DNA of 64,000 bases from Nostoc desertorum CM1-VF14 (GTDB taxonomy: Bacteria > Cyanobacteriota > Cyanobacteriia > Cyanobacteriales > Nostocaceae): NCBI GenBank assembly GCA_019359245.1, contig JAHHHR010000008.1, positions 62,001 to 126,000 of the forward strand. Direction: 5' to 3'. This document shows, one piece after another, positions 27,156 to 36,376 of this stretch. A program made the translations under genes and the position numbers. Below the pieces are notes generated by a model. It made no database searches. It saw nothing but the letters and a program-made list of their open reading frames with translations, and was not told the origin of the DNA. Numbering within the stretch: the first letter of the stretch is position 1; each line of letters opens with the position of its first letter.

Positions 27156-28757
27156 TTAGATTGCTTGATTAACATATAATTCAACAGTTGTGCCAGCTCG
27201 CATAAACCAAACATTAGTTGGTTGTGACATTTGAGCGATCGCCTGTTGATTACGTTGGGCAATTTGAGGTACTACAGAGTTGAAACCACCTTCTACAACC
27301 GCCGCTGCAAGGTTGCGTCTGTTCTCAGTCTCAGTAACAGGGTAGGCAATGTAGGAGTTGTTGTTCGATTCGCCGTCACCAGAGTTGGCAGGTGGATTTG
27401 GATTTGTTGGAAATACAACTTTTGTATCAGGGCGATTTACTAACTCTGCCGCTTTACCAAGACCACCCAAAACGAATAATCCTAGATCCATTGATGCTAT
27501 AGACGAACTTTGACCGGGAAATTTACCTGCCATTAAAGGTTTACCTTGGGTACCGCGAATAATAATTGCATTGTTGGGTAAGCTTTGTTCGGTAGGGTTG
27601 CCATCACTTTGCGAGATAACTTTAGTTACGTTCATCTGCAAAAGACCTTGTTCGTTAATGGAGCTAATTTCAGCTAGGAATTCGCTGTTTGCAGGTATAA
27701 CGGTAGTACCATCCTTAGATTTTAATGCTTCTTTCGATTTGATCACAAATACGTTTTTCCCATCGCCTGTTTCATCACCACCGCCTGAATTAGTTGTAGT
27801 TTCCCCAAATATTGCTGTTGCTAATACAGCTTTAGCACTAGTCCCTACTGCTAAGGATTTTTGTCCCAGGGGTTGCTCTTGGCTCACCGCAGGAGCAGGA
27901 GTTTCTGGTGGTGGTGTCTCTTCCTGCGGCTGCGGATTGTTTGCAGCAGGTTCAGGAGCAGCTGCGACGTTATTAGGTTGATTGGTAGCATTAACTTGAC
28001 CGTAGCTACCTAACTTTGCTAACCTTCTCCACTCTTCAAATGGGTTTGGTGGGGCTGGTGGAGTTATATTGACTACAGGTTGGGTGTTTGGCTTCACAAC
28101 TGGTAGCTGAGGTGATGGCAAAGGTTGAGAAGCAGGTACTTTAACAATGCGCTCAACTGTCACTGTTCGAGGCACATAAGCTGTTGGTGGGGGTGTTGGT
28201 ATCACTCTCTGTCTCCCTCTGGAAGAAACTGACGGATCTTGTAAGGCTGCTGTCTGAGTTGATTTTGCCGTTCTGAGCTGTTGTTGAGCAGCTTTCACCA
28301 TCTGCGCTTGTTCAGTCAGGGCTAATTTCGTTTTGAGTGTATCTACTTCGCCTTCTAGCTGTTGAGAGCTAGACTCATTAGTTGGCTGCTCAGGCACTTG
28401 TGGAGGAACAATATCTTTTGGCTTTTGATTGCTGCCACTCATCAATTGAGACAAAAATACACCACCCACCAAAACGATGGCTAAGGTAGCAGCCCCTACC
28501 AAGCCTAACTTTGCAAAGGGATTAGATGAAAGGGGTTGCTTTGTCTGAACTTCTTGTGGTTGAGATAGCGACTCTTGCGGCGTTGCAGAGTCTTCTGAAC
28601 TTTGGGTATCGGGAGAAGAAGATTCTTCTTCAAAGCCGACTAACCTTGACATCCGCGATTCCCAAGCGAAAGATTCTACATCTTGTTGGTGAGCGTCGGT
28701 AGTTAGAGTAAATCCATTTTGAGCAGGTGTTTCCGCAGGTATTGAGTATTTAGTCAT
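27156..28757 (-). CDS. VirB10/TrbI-like protein of the T4SS-like cluster
   Basis: The 533-residue protein has a cytosolic N-terminus, one transmembrane helix (about residues 84-106, VGAATLAIVLVGGVFLSQLM), a coiled coil and a long proline-rich periplasmic linker. The C-terminal domain has VLATAIFGETTT, VIPANSEFLAEISSINEQG and NVWFMRAGTTVELYVNQ. That matches the VirB10/TrbI plan: inner-membrane anchor, proline-rich spacer and C-terminal beta-barrel. The ATG at 28757 overlaps the TGA stop of the preceding gene (ATGA), showing translational coupling. The longer frame starting at a TTG (28787) is not needed. In T4SSs VirB10 links both membranes. Confidence 0.65.
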   Translation of the reverse strand: MTKYSIPAETPAQNGFTLTTDAHQQDVESFAWESRMSRLVGFEEESSSPDTQSSEDSATPQESLSQPQEVQTKQPLSSNPFAKLGLVGAATLAIVLVGGVFLSQLMSGSNQKPKDIVPPQVPEQPTNESSSQQLEGEVDTLKTKLALTEQAQMVKAAQQQLRTAKSTQTAALQDPSVSSRGRQRVIPTPPPTAYVPRTVTVERIVKVPASQPLPSPQLPVVKPNTQPVVNITPPAPPNPFEEWRRLAKLGSYGQVNATNQPNNVAAAPEPAANNPQPQEETPPPETPAPAVSQEQPLGQKSLAVGTSAKAVLATAIFGETTTNSGGGDETGDGKNVFVIKSKEALKSKDGTTVIPANSEFLAEISSINEQGLLQMNVTKVISQSDGNPTEQSLPNNAIIIRGTQGKPLMAGKFPGQSSSIASMDLGLFVLGGLGKAAELVNRPDTKVVFPTNPNPPANSGDGESNNNSYIAYPVTETENRRNLAAAVVEGGFNSVVPQIAQRNQQAIAQMSQPTNVWFMRAGTTVELYVNQAI

Positions 28758-29458
28758 GGTAAAGCTTGGTTGGGATTCCCAGAACAATTTTTATCTTGGA
28801 TTTCACATACATTATAAATTTCTAGTCTGGCTTCACCAAGGCGGTAAGCTGCTAAGTGCGACGGTAGTGGAGCATTGGGTAGCGAACTTGCTGGTTCATC
28901 TATTGCTCTAACTAAAATTTTTTTATTAAAGGAAGTTGATTTTCCCAATCTATCATAACCACTAAAAACTAATTGATTAGCAAGCATCTCCACTTCCCAC
29001 TTTCCATTACCTATTTCTCTAGGTTGAGAAATTTTTTGGATTACTAATACATTTTCTGCTCCTCTATTAACATTTTCAAATTGGCTATCTGGGTTTAAAT
29101 TGGTAACTTCTGACTTAAGTTTTGGCTTAAAATCATCAGCTACCAATTGGGAGGTAATTTCCCAGACTTGCGTTGGCGGCTGTTGCTGTGACCAGGTAAG
29201 CATTAAGCTCATCGTTTCACCCACAAAGCGCCGAATAGCCTCTGGCTGCCGCTCTAAATTTGGTTGGGGGTCTACGGTTATAGTGCGACCATCAACAAGC
29301 TGCACTAAAGTTTGAGGTGTAAGTTGCTGGCCTAGTTGTTGTAACATAGACCCGTTAAATATTAGTAAAAGTAAGGTAAATATATGTAAACCAAATGTTC
29401 CTACTGCCAAAAGTGGCAATGGGTTATTTTTTCTATTTTCTGGTTTGAGTAATTGCAT
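28754..29458 (-). CDS. VirB8/TraE-like protein, second copy
   Basis: The 234-residue protein has one N-terminal transmembrane helix (about residues 15-38, FGLHIFTLLLLIFNG) and a soluble domain. It has VQLVDGRTITVDPQ, QPEAIRRFVGETMSLMLTWS, KILVRAIDEP and ARLEIYNVCEI. These line up with the neighbouring 274-residue protein at VQLIDGK, EPEAIRQF, FLIRAAD and KLEIYEI, so the two are tandem paralogues. Fold and position suit VirB8/TraE, the inner-membrane assembly factor. The stop overlaps the ATG of the VirB10-type gene. Confidence 0.5.
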   Translation of the reverse strand: MQLLKPENRKNNPLPLLAVGTFGLHIFTLLLLIFNGSMLQQLGQQLTPQTLVQLVDGRTITVDPQPNLERQPEAIRRFVGETMSLMLTWSQQQPPTQVWEITSQLVADDFKPKLKSEVTNLNPDSQFENVNRGAENVLVIQKISQPREIGNGKWEVEMLANQLVFSGYDRLGKSTSFNKKILVRAIDEPASSLPNAPLPSHLAAYRLGEARLEIYNVCEIQDKNCSGNPNQALP

Positions 29459-29509
29459 TAATAATTGATTATATAAATTGAACTATTTAGACAGTAAACG
29501 AGAAATCTT

Positions 29510-30334
29510 TTATCTAATAAAGCTATCAGATGTTTGTCCAGTTCCACATTGTGTTAATTTATCTTGATTAAGGTTGTTGTAACCATCTAACAAACATAAG
29601 TTACGAATTTCATAAATTTCTAGTTTATCAGCGCGGACACTATAAATTGCCTTTTGCAAGTCTGTGCTATTACCTGCTTGGGGATTACCGAAATAATCTG
29701 CTGCACGTATAAGGAAATCTTTATTAAAAGGAGTGATGACTTTTGCACCACCAACTCGATTTTGTTGAATTAAGTCAGCTACCATACCCACTTGCCACTT
29801 ACCTGGTGCAATTTGTTTTGGTGGATAAACCCGCTTAATAACTAATTCTGATGTCATAGCAAGGTTTGGATTCTCAGAGAAAACTTCTGGTGGTGTCATT
29901 TCTGCAACTGTACTCAAGAAACCTTTGCGAAAGTCCTCTGATAAGGCAAAACTAGCTATCCAACTGCTGGTACTGATTTTTTGGTTACCACCTTGAGGTG
30001 TTGGAATAACAATTCCTAAATCTGGTTTGGGGGTTGCAACTTCTTCGATCCTTTGTGGGGGTAAGGTTCCAGACCAGCTAAACATTGATATCATCGTTTT
30101 GCTGATGAATTGCCGAATTGCTTCTGGTTCTCTTGCTAAATCATCAATATTAGCTACTGCTTTACCGTCTATTAATTGCACAAAGTTGGGAGCTTTTCTG
30201 ACACTGAGTTGGCGAATATTTAGCCCTTGTAATAAGAATAAAAATAAAACTAATAGATGTAAACCAAAGGTTGCGATCGCAAAAAGTGTCAAAACACTTG
30301 CTATTGTTTGTCTTTTTTCCAGTAAGCGCACCAT
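29510..30334 (-). CDS. VirB8/TraE-like protein, first copy
   Basis: The 274-residue protein has an N-terminal transmembrane helix (about residues 13-38, FGLHLLVLFLFLLQG) and a periplasmic domain of about 230 residues. The ATG at 30334 has a strong GAGGTGAT ribosome binding site just before it. It shares long similarity with the next gene, so a duplication is clear. VirB8-type proteins organise the inner-membrane complex of T4SSs and contact VirB10. The family label is inferred from size, topology and position, since sequence similarity within VirB8 is low. Confidence 0.5.
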   Translation of the reverse strand: MVRLLEKRQTIASVLTLFAIATFGLHLLVLFLFLLQGLNIRQLSVRKAPNFVQLIDGKAVANIDDLAREPEAIRQFISKTMISMFSWSGTLPPQRIEEVATPKPDLGIVIPTPQGGNQKISTSSWIASFALSEDFRKGFLSTVAEMTPPEVFSENPNLAMTSELVIKRVYPPKQIAPGKWQVGMVADLIQQNRVGGAKVITPFNKDFLIRAADYFGNPQAGNSTDLQKAIYSVRADKLEIYEIRNLCLLDGYNNLNQDKLTQCGTGQTSDSFIR

Positions 30335-30447
30335 TTTATCACCTCTTCTGCAAAAAACTTCAGTTATTATATATTAATTATGATTTGAATATGATTTAGC
30401 AGTCAGGATACTTTCAAAAATTTTATTTATTTTGAATTTTGAATTTT

Positions 30448-31512
30448 TTATATCCTCTCTTTTACTAAAGAAGCCGTATTGCTAATAGCACTGAATACTG
30501 CAAAACCTCCAGCAGCAGCCACAGCTAACGACAAAATTGGTGCTAAAATTCCTAGAAAAATTATGAACCACATTAAGTCTGGATCAACATTAACATCTTG
30601 ACCTGGCCCATTTACAATAACTGCGGCAGTGACCACAGCAATAATATTGAATGAAATCTTGGCGATGCCAATAGATAAAAATCCGGTCAGCCATGCAAAA
30701 ATTGGTTTACCAGCTACAGGCAGTAAAGATGCACCTACGGCTATTGGCCCTAAAGCTGCTATCAGCAACATAGTTGCTTCTATCAAATTTTGGAAGGCAT
30801 ATTGTAAGGAAATTAAAAAGTTTTTGATGCTTGTTTGGACTGTAGAACCTAACAAAGAATTAAATGAGGTTTCTGATACAAAGCCAGTGCCATATCTGAT
30901 ATTATCGATCTTAGTTTGTAATCTAATTATCCAGTTTTGATTCCTATATGCATTTCTATATCTCTGCAAGAGGATATTAGCTTTTTCGGCAGCGTTGGTA
31001 AAGCATTGGCTTTGTTGTTCACCAGTTAGCGATTGGCAAGGACGCAGAAAAGAACCAGCTACTTCTTCAGCAACACTCATACTCAATGCTTGCTGATACA
31101 TTTTATCCGCATCTGCTGTTACTAATACTCGCTGATTGACAGTGTTTATAAAGTTCCGCACTCCCAGTGTGAGGCTAGAAAGCATACTTCCATTGCCCGT
31201 ATTACTTAAGAGGATGACCACCACAAAAGGCCAGATTAAAGCTGATATTGGACGACTATATTCGTAGGATATTAAGTCTTTGAGGAATTGTATCATAAAA
31301 AATAACAGGGTTCCTACTGCAAAAAAAATACCCAGAGTTGTCAGCGCTCCATACAAGCTATCACTGGTAGTATTCTGTAATAAATTCAGCCATTGATTGT
31401 CCCATCCTTCAGCAATACTTTGGGAAGTCGCGGCACCATTATCGAAAACCTCATCAATGCCTGCTGCTTGGGAACCTAGTTGAGCAAAAATTAATTGAAT
31501 TGCAAGTTGCAT
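30448..31512 (-). CDS. VirB6/TrbL-like polytopic membrane protein of the T4SS-like cluster
   Basis: The 354-residue protein has hydrophobic segments at about residues 56-77 and 88-103, then a long charged periplasmic or cytosolic loop. A cluster of helices follows from about 240 onward (LLIAALGPIAVGASLLPVAG; FNIIAVVTAAVIVN; WFIIFLGILAPILSLAVAA). This layout resembles VirB6/TrbL, the polytopic inner-membrane channel part of conjugation systems. It starts MQLAIQLIFAQLGSQ at 31512. It lies between the VirB5-like and VirB8-like genes, where VirB6 belongs. There is a 195-base gap to the preceding gene, with a hairpin. Confidence 0.55.
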   Translation of the reverse strand: MQLAIQLIFAQLGSQAAGIDEVFDNGAATSQSIAEGWDNQWLNLLQNTTSDSLYGALTTLGIFFAVGTLLFFMIQFLKDLISYEYSRPISALIWPFVVVILLSNTGNGSMLSSLTLGVRNFINTVNQRVLVTADADKMYQQALSMSVAEEVAGSFLRPCQSLTGEQQSQCFTNAAEKANILLQRYRNAYRNQNWIIRLQTKIDNIRYGTGFVSETSFNSLLGSTVQTSIKNFLISLQYAFQNLIEATMLLIAALGPIAVGASLLPVAGKPIFAWLTGFLSIGIAKISFNIIAVVTAAVIVNGPGQDVNVDPDLMWFIIFLGILAPILSLAVAAAGGFAVFSAISNTASLVKERI

Positions 31513-31547
31513 TTTGAGTTGATAAGCTGTTTTTTAGATTTTGTAGG

Positions 31548-31576
31548 GTGTATTAGGAACCTAACACCCTATCCGA
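31548..31576. repeat. Inverted repeat within the T4SS-like cluster
   Basis: TAGGGTGTATTAGG and CCTAACACCCTA form an imperfect hairpin with a 2- to 4-base loop in the gap between the VirB5-like and VirB6-like genes. It resembles GTAGGGTGTGTTAG-type dispersed cyanobacterial repeats. It could weaken expression of downstream genes. Confidence 0.6.
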
Positions 31577-31708
31577 CATACTTGCGTGCGTTTTTAGGCT
31601 GTCGATAACGCACCACTACAAACTGTTTTTCACGTTTGTTCTTGGTTTGTAAAAAGTTTAAGGATTTTAAAAATTGGATAGAAAATTAGAGTTTTTTCTT
31701 CTAAAATC

Positions 31709-32557
31709 CTATTTATCAACTTCTCTGCCAAACAAATCTAGTTGAGAAGTAGCTCGTAAAAGTCGCGCTGCTTCTGTAGATGTATCTACTCTCCGAGCGC
31801 GATTCGCCTCTTCTGCCTGTTGAGAAATATTTGCTAAGTTTAAATTAGAATATTGTAAATACTGATTTGTTTGTATTGTCTGACCAAATGTTTCACCTAT
31901 AATTTGTGATTGTGCCTGTTGAATTTTAATACTTTGCAATTGAGTAGCACTTATTAATTGTGCTAAAGCCCCAATCGCACCGGTAATTGCAATATCTCCA
32001 GCAGTAGCATTACCAGGGGGAGATGGAGGAGAAGGAATCAAACTCGTAATTTTATTAATAAATCCTCTGCCTCCTACGTCTGCCAAGTCGCTAGAATCAG
32101 CAATATTTTCTAGTGTAGTTTCAGTATTTTCTAACTTTGCTTGTGTCCGATTTCGTCCATTTATACCAAGAAGAGCTTCTGCTGCTCCACGAGTAATAAA
32201 ACGATTGATTTCATTACTAGCTGAATTTCCCTGTACTGCTACATTATTTTCAAAGCGGCTTGCTCTAGGGTCTGAACTATAAGAGCCGATAATCTTATTA
32301 CGAATGTTTTTCCCCGCAATTACGGGGTTAGGTATCTTCAAGTCTGTCTCTTCCTTGCCACTATCAAGAGCAATTCGACTCTGTGCTTCTAAAGGCTTTA
32401 AGTTATCGCTCAGATTATCTTGAAAATATTTCCCCATATCTATGGAATATGATTGAAAATCAGTCCAAATCTGCCCTAATCCCGTGTTAATTTGTGCCAT
32501 TGCTGGTAGGATTGCCAGGGATAGCAACGTAAGAGTAAAAATGGTAGTTCTTCGCAT
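31709..32557 (-). CDS. VirB5/TrbJ-like periplasmic protein of the T4SS-like cluster
   Basis: The 282-residue protein begins with a classic signal peptide (FTLTLLSLAILPAMA, cleavage predicted after residue 21). The mature part is helical, with long charged or glutamine-rich helices such as LARLLR-type repeats near the end and QLQSIKIQQAQSQIIG. TrbJ and VirB5 proteins share this build and sit between VirB4 and VirB6 in the gene order, as here. VirB5 is a minor pilus-tip component. No sequence signature is decisive, so the label is mainly positional. Confidence 0.45.
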   Translation of the reverse strand: MRRTTIFTLTLLSLAILPAMAQINTGLGQIWTDFQSYSIDMGKYFQDNLSDNLKPLEAQSRIALDSGKEETDLKIPNPVIAGKNIRNKIIGSYSSDPRASRFENNVAVQGNSASNEINRFITRGAAEALLGINGRNRTQAKLENTETTLENIADSSDLADVGGRGFINKITSLIPSPPSPPGNATAGDIAITGAIGALAQLISATQLQSIKIQQAQSQIIGETFGQTIQTNQYLQYSNLNLANISQQAEEANRARRVDTSTEAARLLRATSQLDLFGREVDK

Positions 32558-32667
32558 ACATTTGTGCCTAAAAAGGTAGACTAAAATTAAGCAATGAGTT
32601 AAAAAACTAAATTTTTAACTATGATTTACAACTTTTTGAATCACTGTTAACTGATTACACAACTAGA

Positions 32668-35415
32668 TTAACTACTACGTAGTGTAGCCACTAACTGACG
32701 TGCAAATGCAGAAATTGCTTCATATTTATCGCTATGAACTTGCATCATCTTACTGCGTGCAGTTTGTTCAGCAGGGTTATTAGCAACTGCTGCCAGTTGT
32801 TCATAACCTGGATAATAACGACAGAATGTATAAATACCGTTATCATCTAACAGCCATTGGCTATAAACGCCTTCTTTCCGGGGAAAAAAGCTTTCTGAAG
32901 CATTACGAGAAATAATGTGGCGGGGATACTTTAAGATATCTGCAAAACTATCGACTGCAACTGGCTGAATGCGTCCAATCAATCGTGTTGTCAAGTTTTG
33001 CAAAATCTTAGATGCAGCTTTAGATTTGGCAATAGTATCAGGATCTTGTCCTGATAAGATGACTCTGATACCGGCTTTAGCGCCGTTTGCACAAACTCTC
33101 CCAACCAAGTCAGATATTTGCTCAAATTCAAACAGAATTGGTGCTTCATCAATGAAGAATATCGAGGCCGGACTACTTAATGCGCGTCGTAATGCTGCTG
33201 AATAGGCACTTAGAGATAGTACGGCTGCATCTTCACTATCTGATAAGTTTCTGAGAGCAAAAACTAAAAGTTGTGCATCGGTAGGGAAACTCGATGGTGC
33301 AGAAATGGCTTGTCCCACACGACTAGAAAGCCAAAACCGTAAGCGCAGCTGAATTTGACTGAGAGCGTCTTCTACTCTGCCAGTTAAAGTACTTAGCTGC
33401 AAGTGTTCTGATGAACAGAAATACAGAAAATCTTTTAAGGTAGGAGTTTTCTGCCAAGCAAGAGTGCCAAATCCTCCCGCCATCGCTTGTCGATATCGCT
33501 CTTGTATGCCCTCATCAGCAAAGAAGGCTTCTAATGCTAAGTTGAGGAGCGATCGCACGGTTTGCGATAAAATTTGACTTTCAGTGGATGATCCTAAAAC
33601 CATTGTCATCAAAGCTGATTCTAGGAAGGCAGTATAATCGTTAAAGCGATCGCGCTGTTGTTCTGGATCTAGCGATCGTAAGTCTGGCTGTTCAAATAAG
33701 TTATTCGATTGTTTGGAGATATCAAAATACGCTCCATTGACCCCCATAAACTCAGTGTAGTCAGTAAAGGTAGATGTCCCATCAGGTTTAGGAAAATCTA
33801 ACGCCACAACCGGAATACCATGCGCCAAAGCCTGAGTTAGAATCCCTGATACCAAAACCGATTTACCAGCACGAGTTGTAGCAAACAAAGCTAAATTTTT
33901 GTGTTGAGTAAACAAGTCTAAATGTACGGGTGTTCCGCCTTCTTCGGCAATCAACTCAAAGCCTTCTTTATCACCCTGTTTAGTTAAAACTAAAGGCATT
34001 AATCCGGGAACTTCACTTGTTAAATATAGCTGGCGACGGTTAAAGGGGGTTGCTAACAAACCCTCCCAAACTATTGGTAGAGTTTGCAGCCAGGTTTTCC
34101 AGGCATACTCAGTTTCCCTAATTATCCTTGCTGGACGTTGAAAACAGTTTTCAATATATCTTGTCGCCTCATCTAATTTTTCTACAGTCGGACGATGTAC
34201 CAAAATAGCGATACTCGTATAAATCGGGACTGCACCTTCAAACAATTGTTCTTGTGCTGCTACCGATTTCTTCAACTTTAATTGAGCGTTGACATCAATA
34301 GTTTTACTTTTTTCTTGAGCCATGATTGTCGTCATGTTTGACTGCTTCAGCACTCGTTGCAAAGTAGTTTTCACTAATGCTGGATTTGCCGCAGTCAACT
34401 CACAAAAAATCTCTGTATCTACTACTCTTTCTCTGGCCAATAGTTCCCATAAATATCGCAGTTGAGAAGATTTATTAGGCCAACCTCCGGGTTTTTCGAG
34501 AAATGATAGTACGCCAATATAACGATTGTTAACATTAACCCAGCGGCGATCGGCACAAGGTACGCTAGACTCCATCAGCAAAGTTGTGCCGTGGATATTG
34601 TCTATCAGCAATTTAGTACTAGCTAAATCTGAATTAACTTGTTCGTGCAGCCCTTCTTCATCTAAAGTTATCAACTGGGGAATCTCTATTGGCTGCGTAT
34701 CATTAAACCTTTTCCAGATGCCCTCCCAGAGTTCATCAGCTTTCAAAGGCTTGACATCCAATCCCATTTGGTTAGATAAAATTTGTTCCCAGCGCAGAAA
34801 ACCCTGTTTATAAGCACTTGTTATCAGGGTTTCAATGCGCTGGTTTTCTACTTCTGAGAGTTCACCTTTAAATTTCAACCACCAGGATTCAGCTTTGACT
34901 AAAAGTTTCTCTATCCAATCATCTGCATTTGCCGAGTTAGATTCAACGGTGTAAGTTACATAAATACGCAAAAATTTAGGCTTACGAATACCAGAAATAG
35001 TCAATTCTTTGACTCTAGCTCTCTCTGCCATCAACAAATATTTAATATCTCGTGATGGCGCATTCCTGATTAGCGATACTAATTCTTTTTGGCGCTCTTT
35101 GTCAGAACTAAAAGATCCCAAATGCAGTGTCATTCTTTCACCACTAGGGATATCTTTTAATCCGGCTTCAATGTTATTAAAAAGTGTATCGATTTGTTCG
35201 GGTCTTAAAGTGGTATGAATTCCCTTACAGTCAAAACCAAAAACAAAGCAAAACCGATCTCTTTGATTGCCTTTTGTCAAAAGGTAAGCGCCAATATCAC
35301 GCCCATTCAATGCTACACGTAGCATTGTCGCCAAGTGTAAGGCATCTTCAAATGGTGTTAATCTACTTTCATTTCCGGCGACGCCGACGCTTTGTTTTCC
35401 GATTTTTTGCTTCAT
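32668..35415 (-). CDS. VirB4/TraC-type ATPase of the T4SS-like cluster
   Basis: The 915-residue protein has a long N-terminal domain and a C-terminal RecA-like motor. Walker A is ATTRAGKS with the lysine at residue 518; Walker B is FFIDEAP with D756-E757; a glutamine-bearing motif follows in VILSGQDPD. The segment around VALDFPKPDGT and NNLFEQPDLRSL is VirB4-like. VirB4 drives pilus assembly and substrate movement at the inner membrane. The long frame begins at a TTG (35475), but ATG 35415 has GGAAG six bases upstream. That start lies 47 bases inside the preceding gene, an unusually long coding overlap. It is the anchor for calling this cluster T4SS-like. Confidence 0.75.
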   Translation of the reverse strand: MKQKIGKQSVGVAGNESRLTPFEDALHLATMLRVALNGRDIGAYLLTKGNQRDRFCFVFGFDCKGIHTTLRPEQIDTLFNNIEAGLKDIPSGERMTLHLGSFSSDKERQKELVSLIRNAPSRDIKYLLMAERARVKELTISGIRKPKFLRIYVTYTVESNSANADDWIEKLLVKAESWWLKFKGELSEVENQRIETLITSAYKQGFLRWEQILSNQMGLDVKPLKADELWEGIWKRFNDTQPIEIPQLITLDEEGLHEQVNSDLASTKLLIDNIHGTTLLMESSVPCADRRWVNVNNRYIGVLSFLEKPGGWPNKSSQLRYLWELLARERVVDTEIFCELTAANPALVKTTLQRVLKQSNMTTIMAQEKSKTIDVNAQLKLKKSVAAQEQLFEGAVPIYTSIAILVHRPTVEKLDEATRYIENCFQRPARIIRETEYAWKTWLQTLPIVWEGLLATPFNRRQLYLTSEVPGLMPLVLTKQGDKEGFELIAEEGGTPVHLDLFTQHKNLALFATTRAGKSVLVSGILTQALAHGIPVVALDFPKPDGTSTFTDYTEFMGVNGAYFDISKQSNNLFEQPDLRSLDPEQQRDRFNDYTAFLESALMTMVLGSSTESQILSQTVRSLLNLALEAFFADEGIQERYRQAMAGGFGTLAWQKTPTLKDFLYFCSSEHLQLSTLTGRVEDALSQIQLRLRFWLSSRVGQAISAPSSFPTDAQLLVFALRNLSDSEDAAVLSLSAYSAALRRALSSPASIFFIDEAPILFEFEQISDLVGRVCANGAKAGIRVILSGQDPDTIAKSKAASKILQNLTTRLIGRIQPVAVDSFADILKYPRHIISRNASESFFPRKEGVYSQWLLDDNGIYTFCRYYPGYEQLAAVANNPAEQTARSKMMQVHSDKYEAISAFARQLVATLRSS

Positions 35416-35740
35416 GGTTAACTTCCAATAAGCTTTGATAACGAGCAAAGCCTCTTGTCCAAGCGGGAACGCCAATAAATTTACTTAAAAAACTCCAACT
35501 CCTACCACCAGTTAAGATCCACCAAGTTCCTATTCCCCAACCAGTCATTAGTATTGTCCACAACCACTTTTGAAACTCTTCTTGGAAAATCCCACCAAAA
35601 ATTCCATTGATAATAAAGTAAGAGGCTAAGGCAATTACCGTCCAAGGAAGAATTTGATCGGCAGGAATTGGCCCTAATGACGGTTGGCTTCCCAGAACCT
35701 GATTGACTGGACGAAATTCTTGTTCCCGCTCTTGAGACAT
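35369..35740 (-). CDS. VirB3/TraL-like small membrane protein of the T4SS-like cluster
   Basis: The 123-residue protein has two hydrophobic segments (about residues 30-50, PWTVIALASYFIINGIFGG, and 59-75) and a very basic C-terminus ending in a run of arginine and lysine. VirB3 and TraL are short proteins with two N-terminal helices placed just before VirB4. This gene overlaps the VirB4 gene by 47 bases. It starts 18 bases after the stop of the pilin-like gene. The assignment relies on size, topology and position. Confidence 0.5.
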   Translation of the reverse strand: MSQEREQEFRPVNQVLGSQPSLGPIPADQILPWTVIALASYFIINGIFGGIFQEEFQKWLWTILMTGWGIGTWWILTGGRSWSFLSKFIGVPAWTRGFARYQSLLEVNHEAKNRKTKRRRRRK

Positions 35741-35758
35741 TTGAAATATCTGAATTAT

Positions 35759-36376
35759 TTACTGCGGTTGTGGGCCAATTACAAAGCGTGTGAGCACATC
35801 AGCAATGGTAACAGCAACAACGACTAATAGGGGAGTTCTGGCAATGCTTTGCCAATCTTCATCTTTACGGACTGCGTTAATCACACCAACCAAGGAGATT
35901 GCAATATAGAGTAAGTAAATGGCCCGCAACACATTAAATATCAAACTTATTGCTGTCCCGCTACCACCACCATCTGTTGCTGCACCACCTAAGTTTCTTT
36001 TGAAAAACCTTTCAGCTTCCCCAAAAAACTGTGCTTGTGCGGGGGCTGCAAACCAGTCTAACCAATATAAACTCAGAATTACGGCTGCGGCTAAAATTTG
36101 TAATAATATTAGCGATCGCTTTGGTAAATTCACTTGCTGCCCAATTTCTTGGATGATGACTGCAATTAAACTACCAACTAGTAAACAAAAAAGCAGGATA
36201 GGACTTTTTAGGCTGATAACGCTTACAAGTACAGCACAAGCAATCAAAAAAGGTACAGATTCAATCAGAATAATCAAGCTAGATTCGAGTCCCAGTCTTA
36301 ACTTATGAGATCCTTTGATAGCGCTACCAATTAAAGCTTTGAAAAAGTTTCTCTCGTGAGAACTTTGCCTAGACAT
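35759..36376 (-). CDS. VirB2-like pilin precursor candidate of the T4SS-like cluster
   Basis: The 205-residue protein has a hydrophobic N-terminal region and then APAQAQ at 111-116, a good signal-peptidase site (cleaving after residue 115). The remaining 90 residues hold two hydrophobic segments, about 141-168 and 182-200, separated by a short charged loop KDEDW. Mature VirB2/TraA pilins are this size and have two helices. The leader is very long for a pilin and has additional helices, so a multi-pass membrane protein is possible. It heads the gene cluster. Confidence 0.45.
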   Translation of the reverse strand: MSRQSSHERNFFKALIGSAIKGSHKLRLGLESSLIILIESVPFLIACAVLVSVISLKSPILLFCLLVGSLIAVIIQEIGQQVNLPKRSLILLQILAAAVILSLYWLDWFAAPAQAQFFGEAERFFKRNLGGAATDGGGSGTAISLIFNVLRAIYLLYIAISLVGVINAVRKDEDWQSIARTPLLVVVAVTIADVLTRFVIGPQPQ

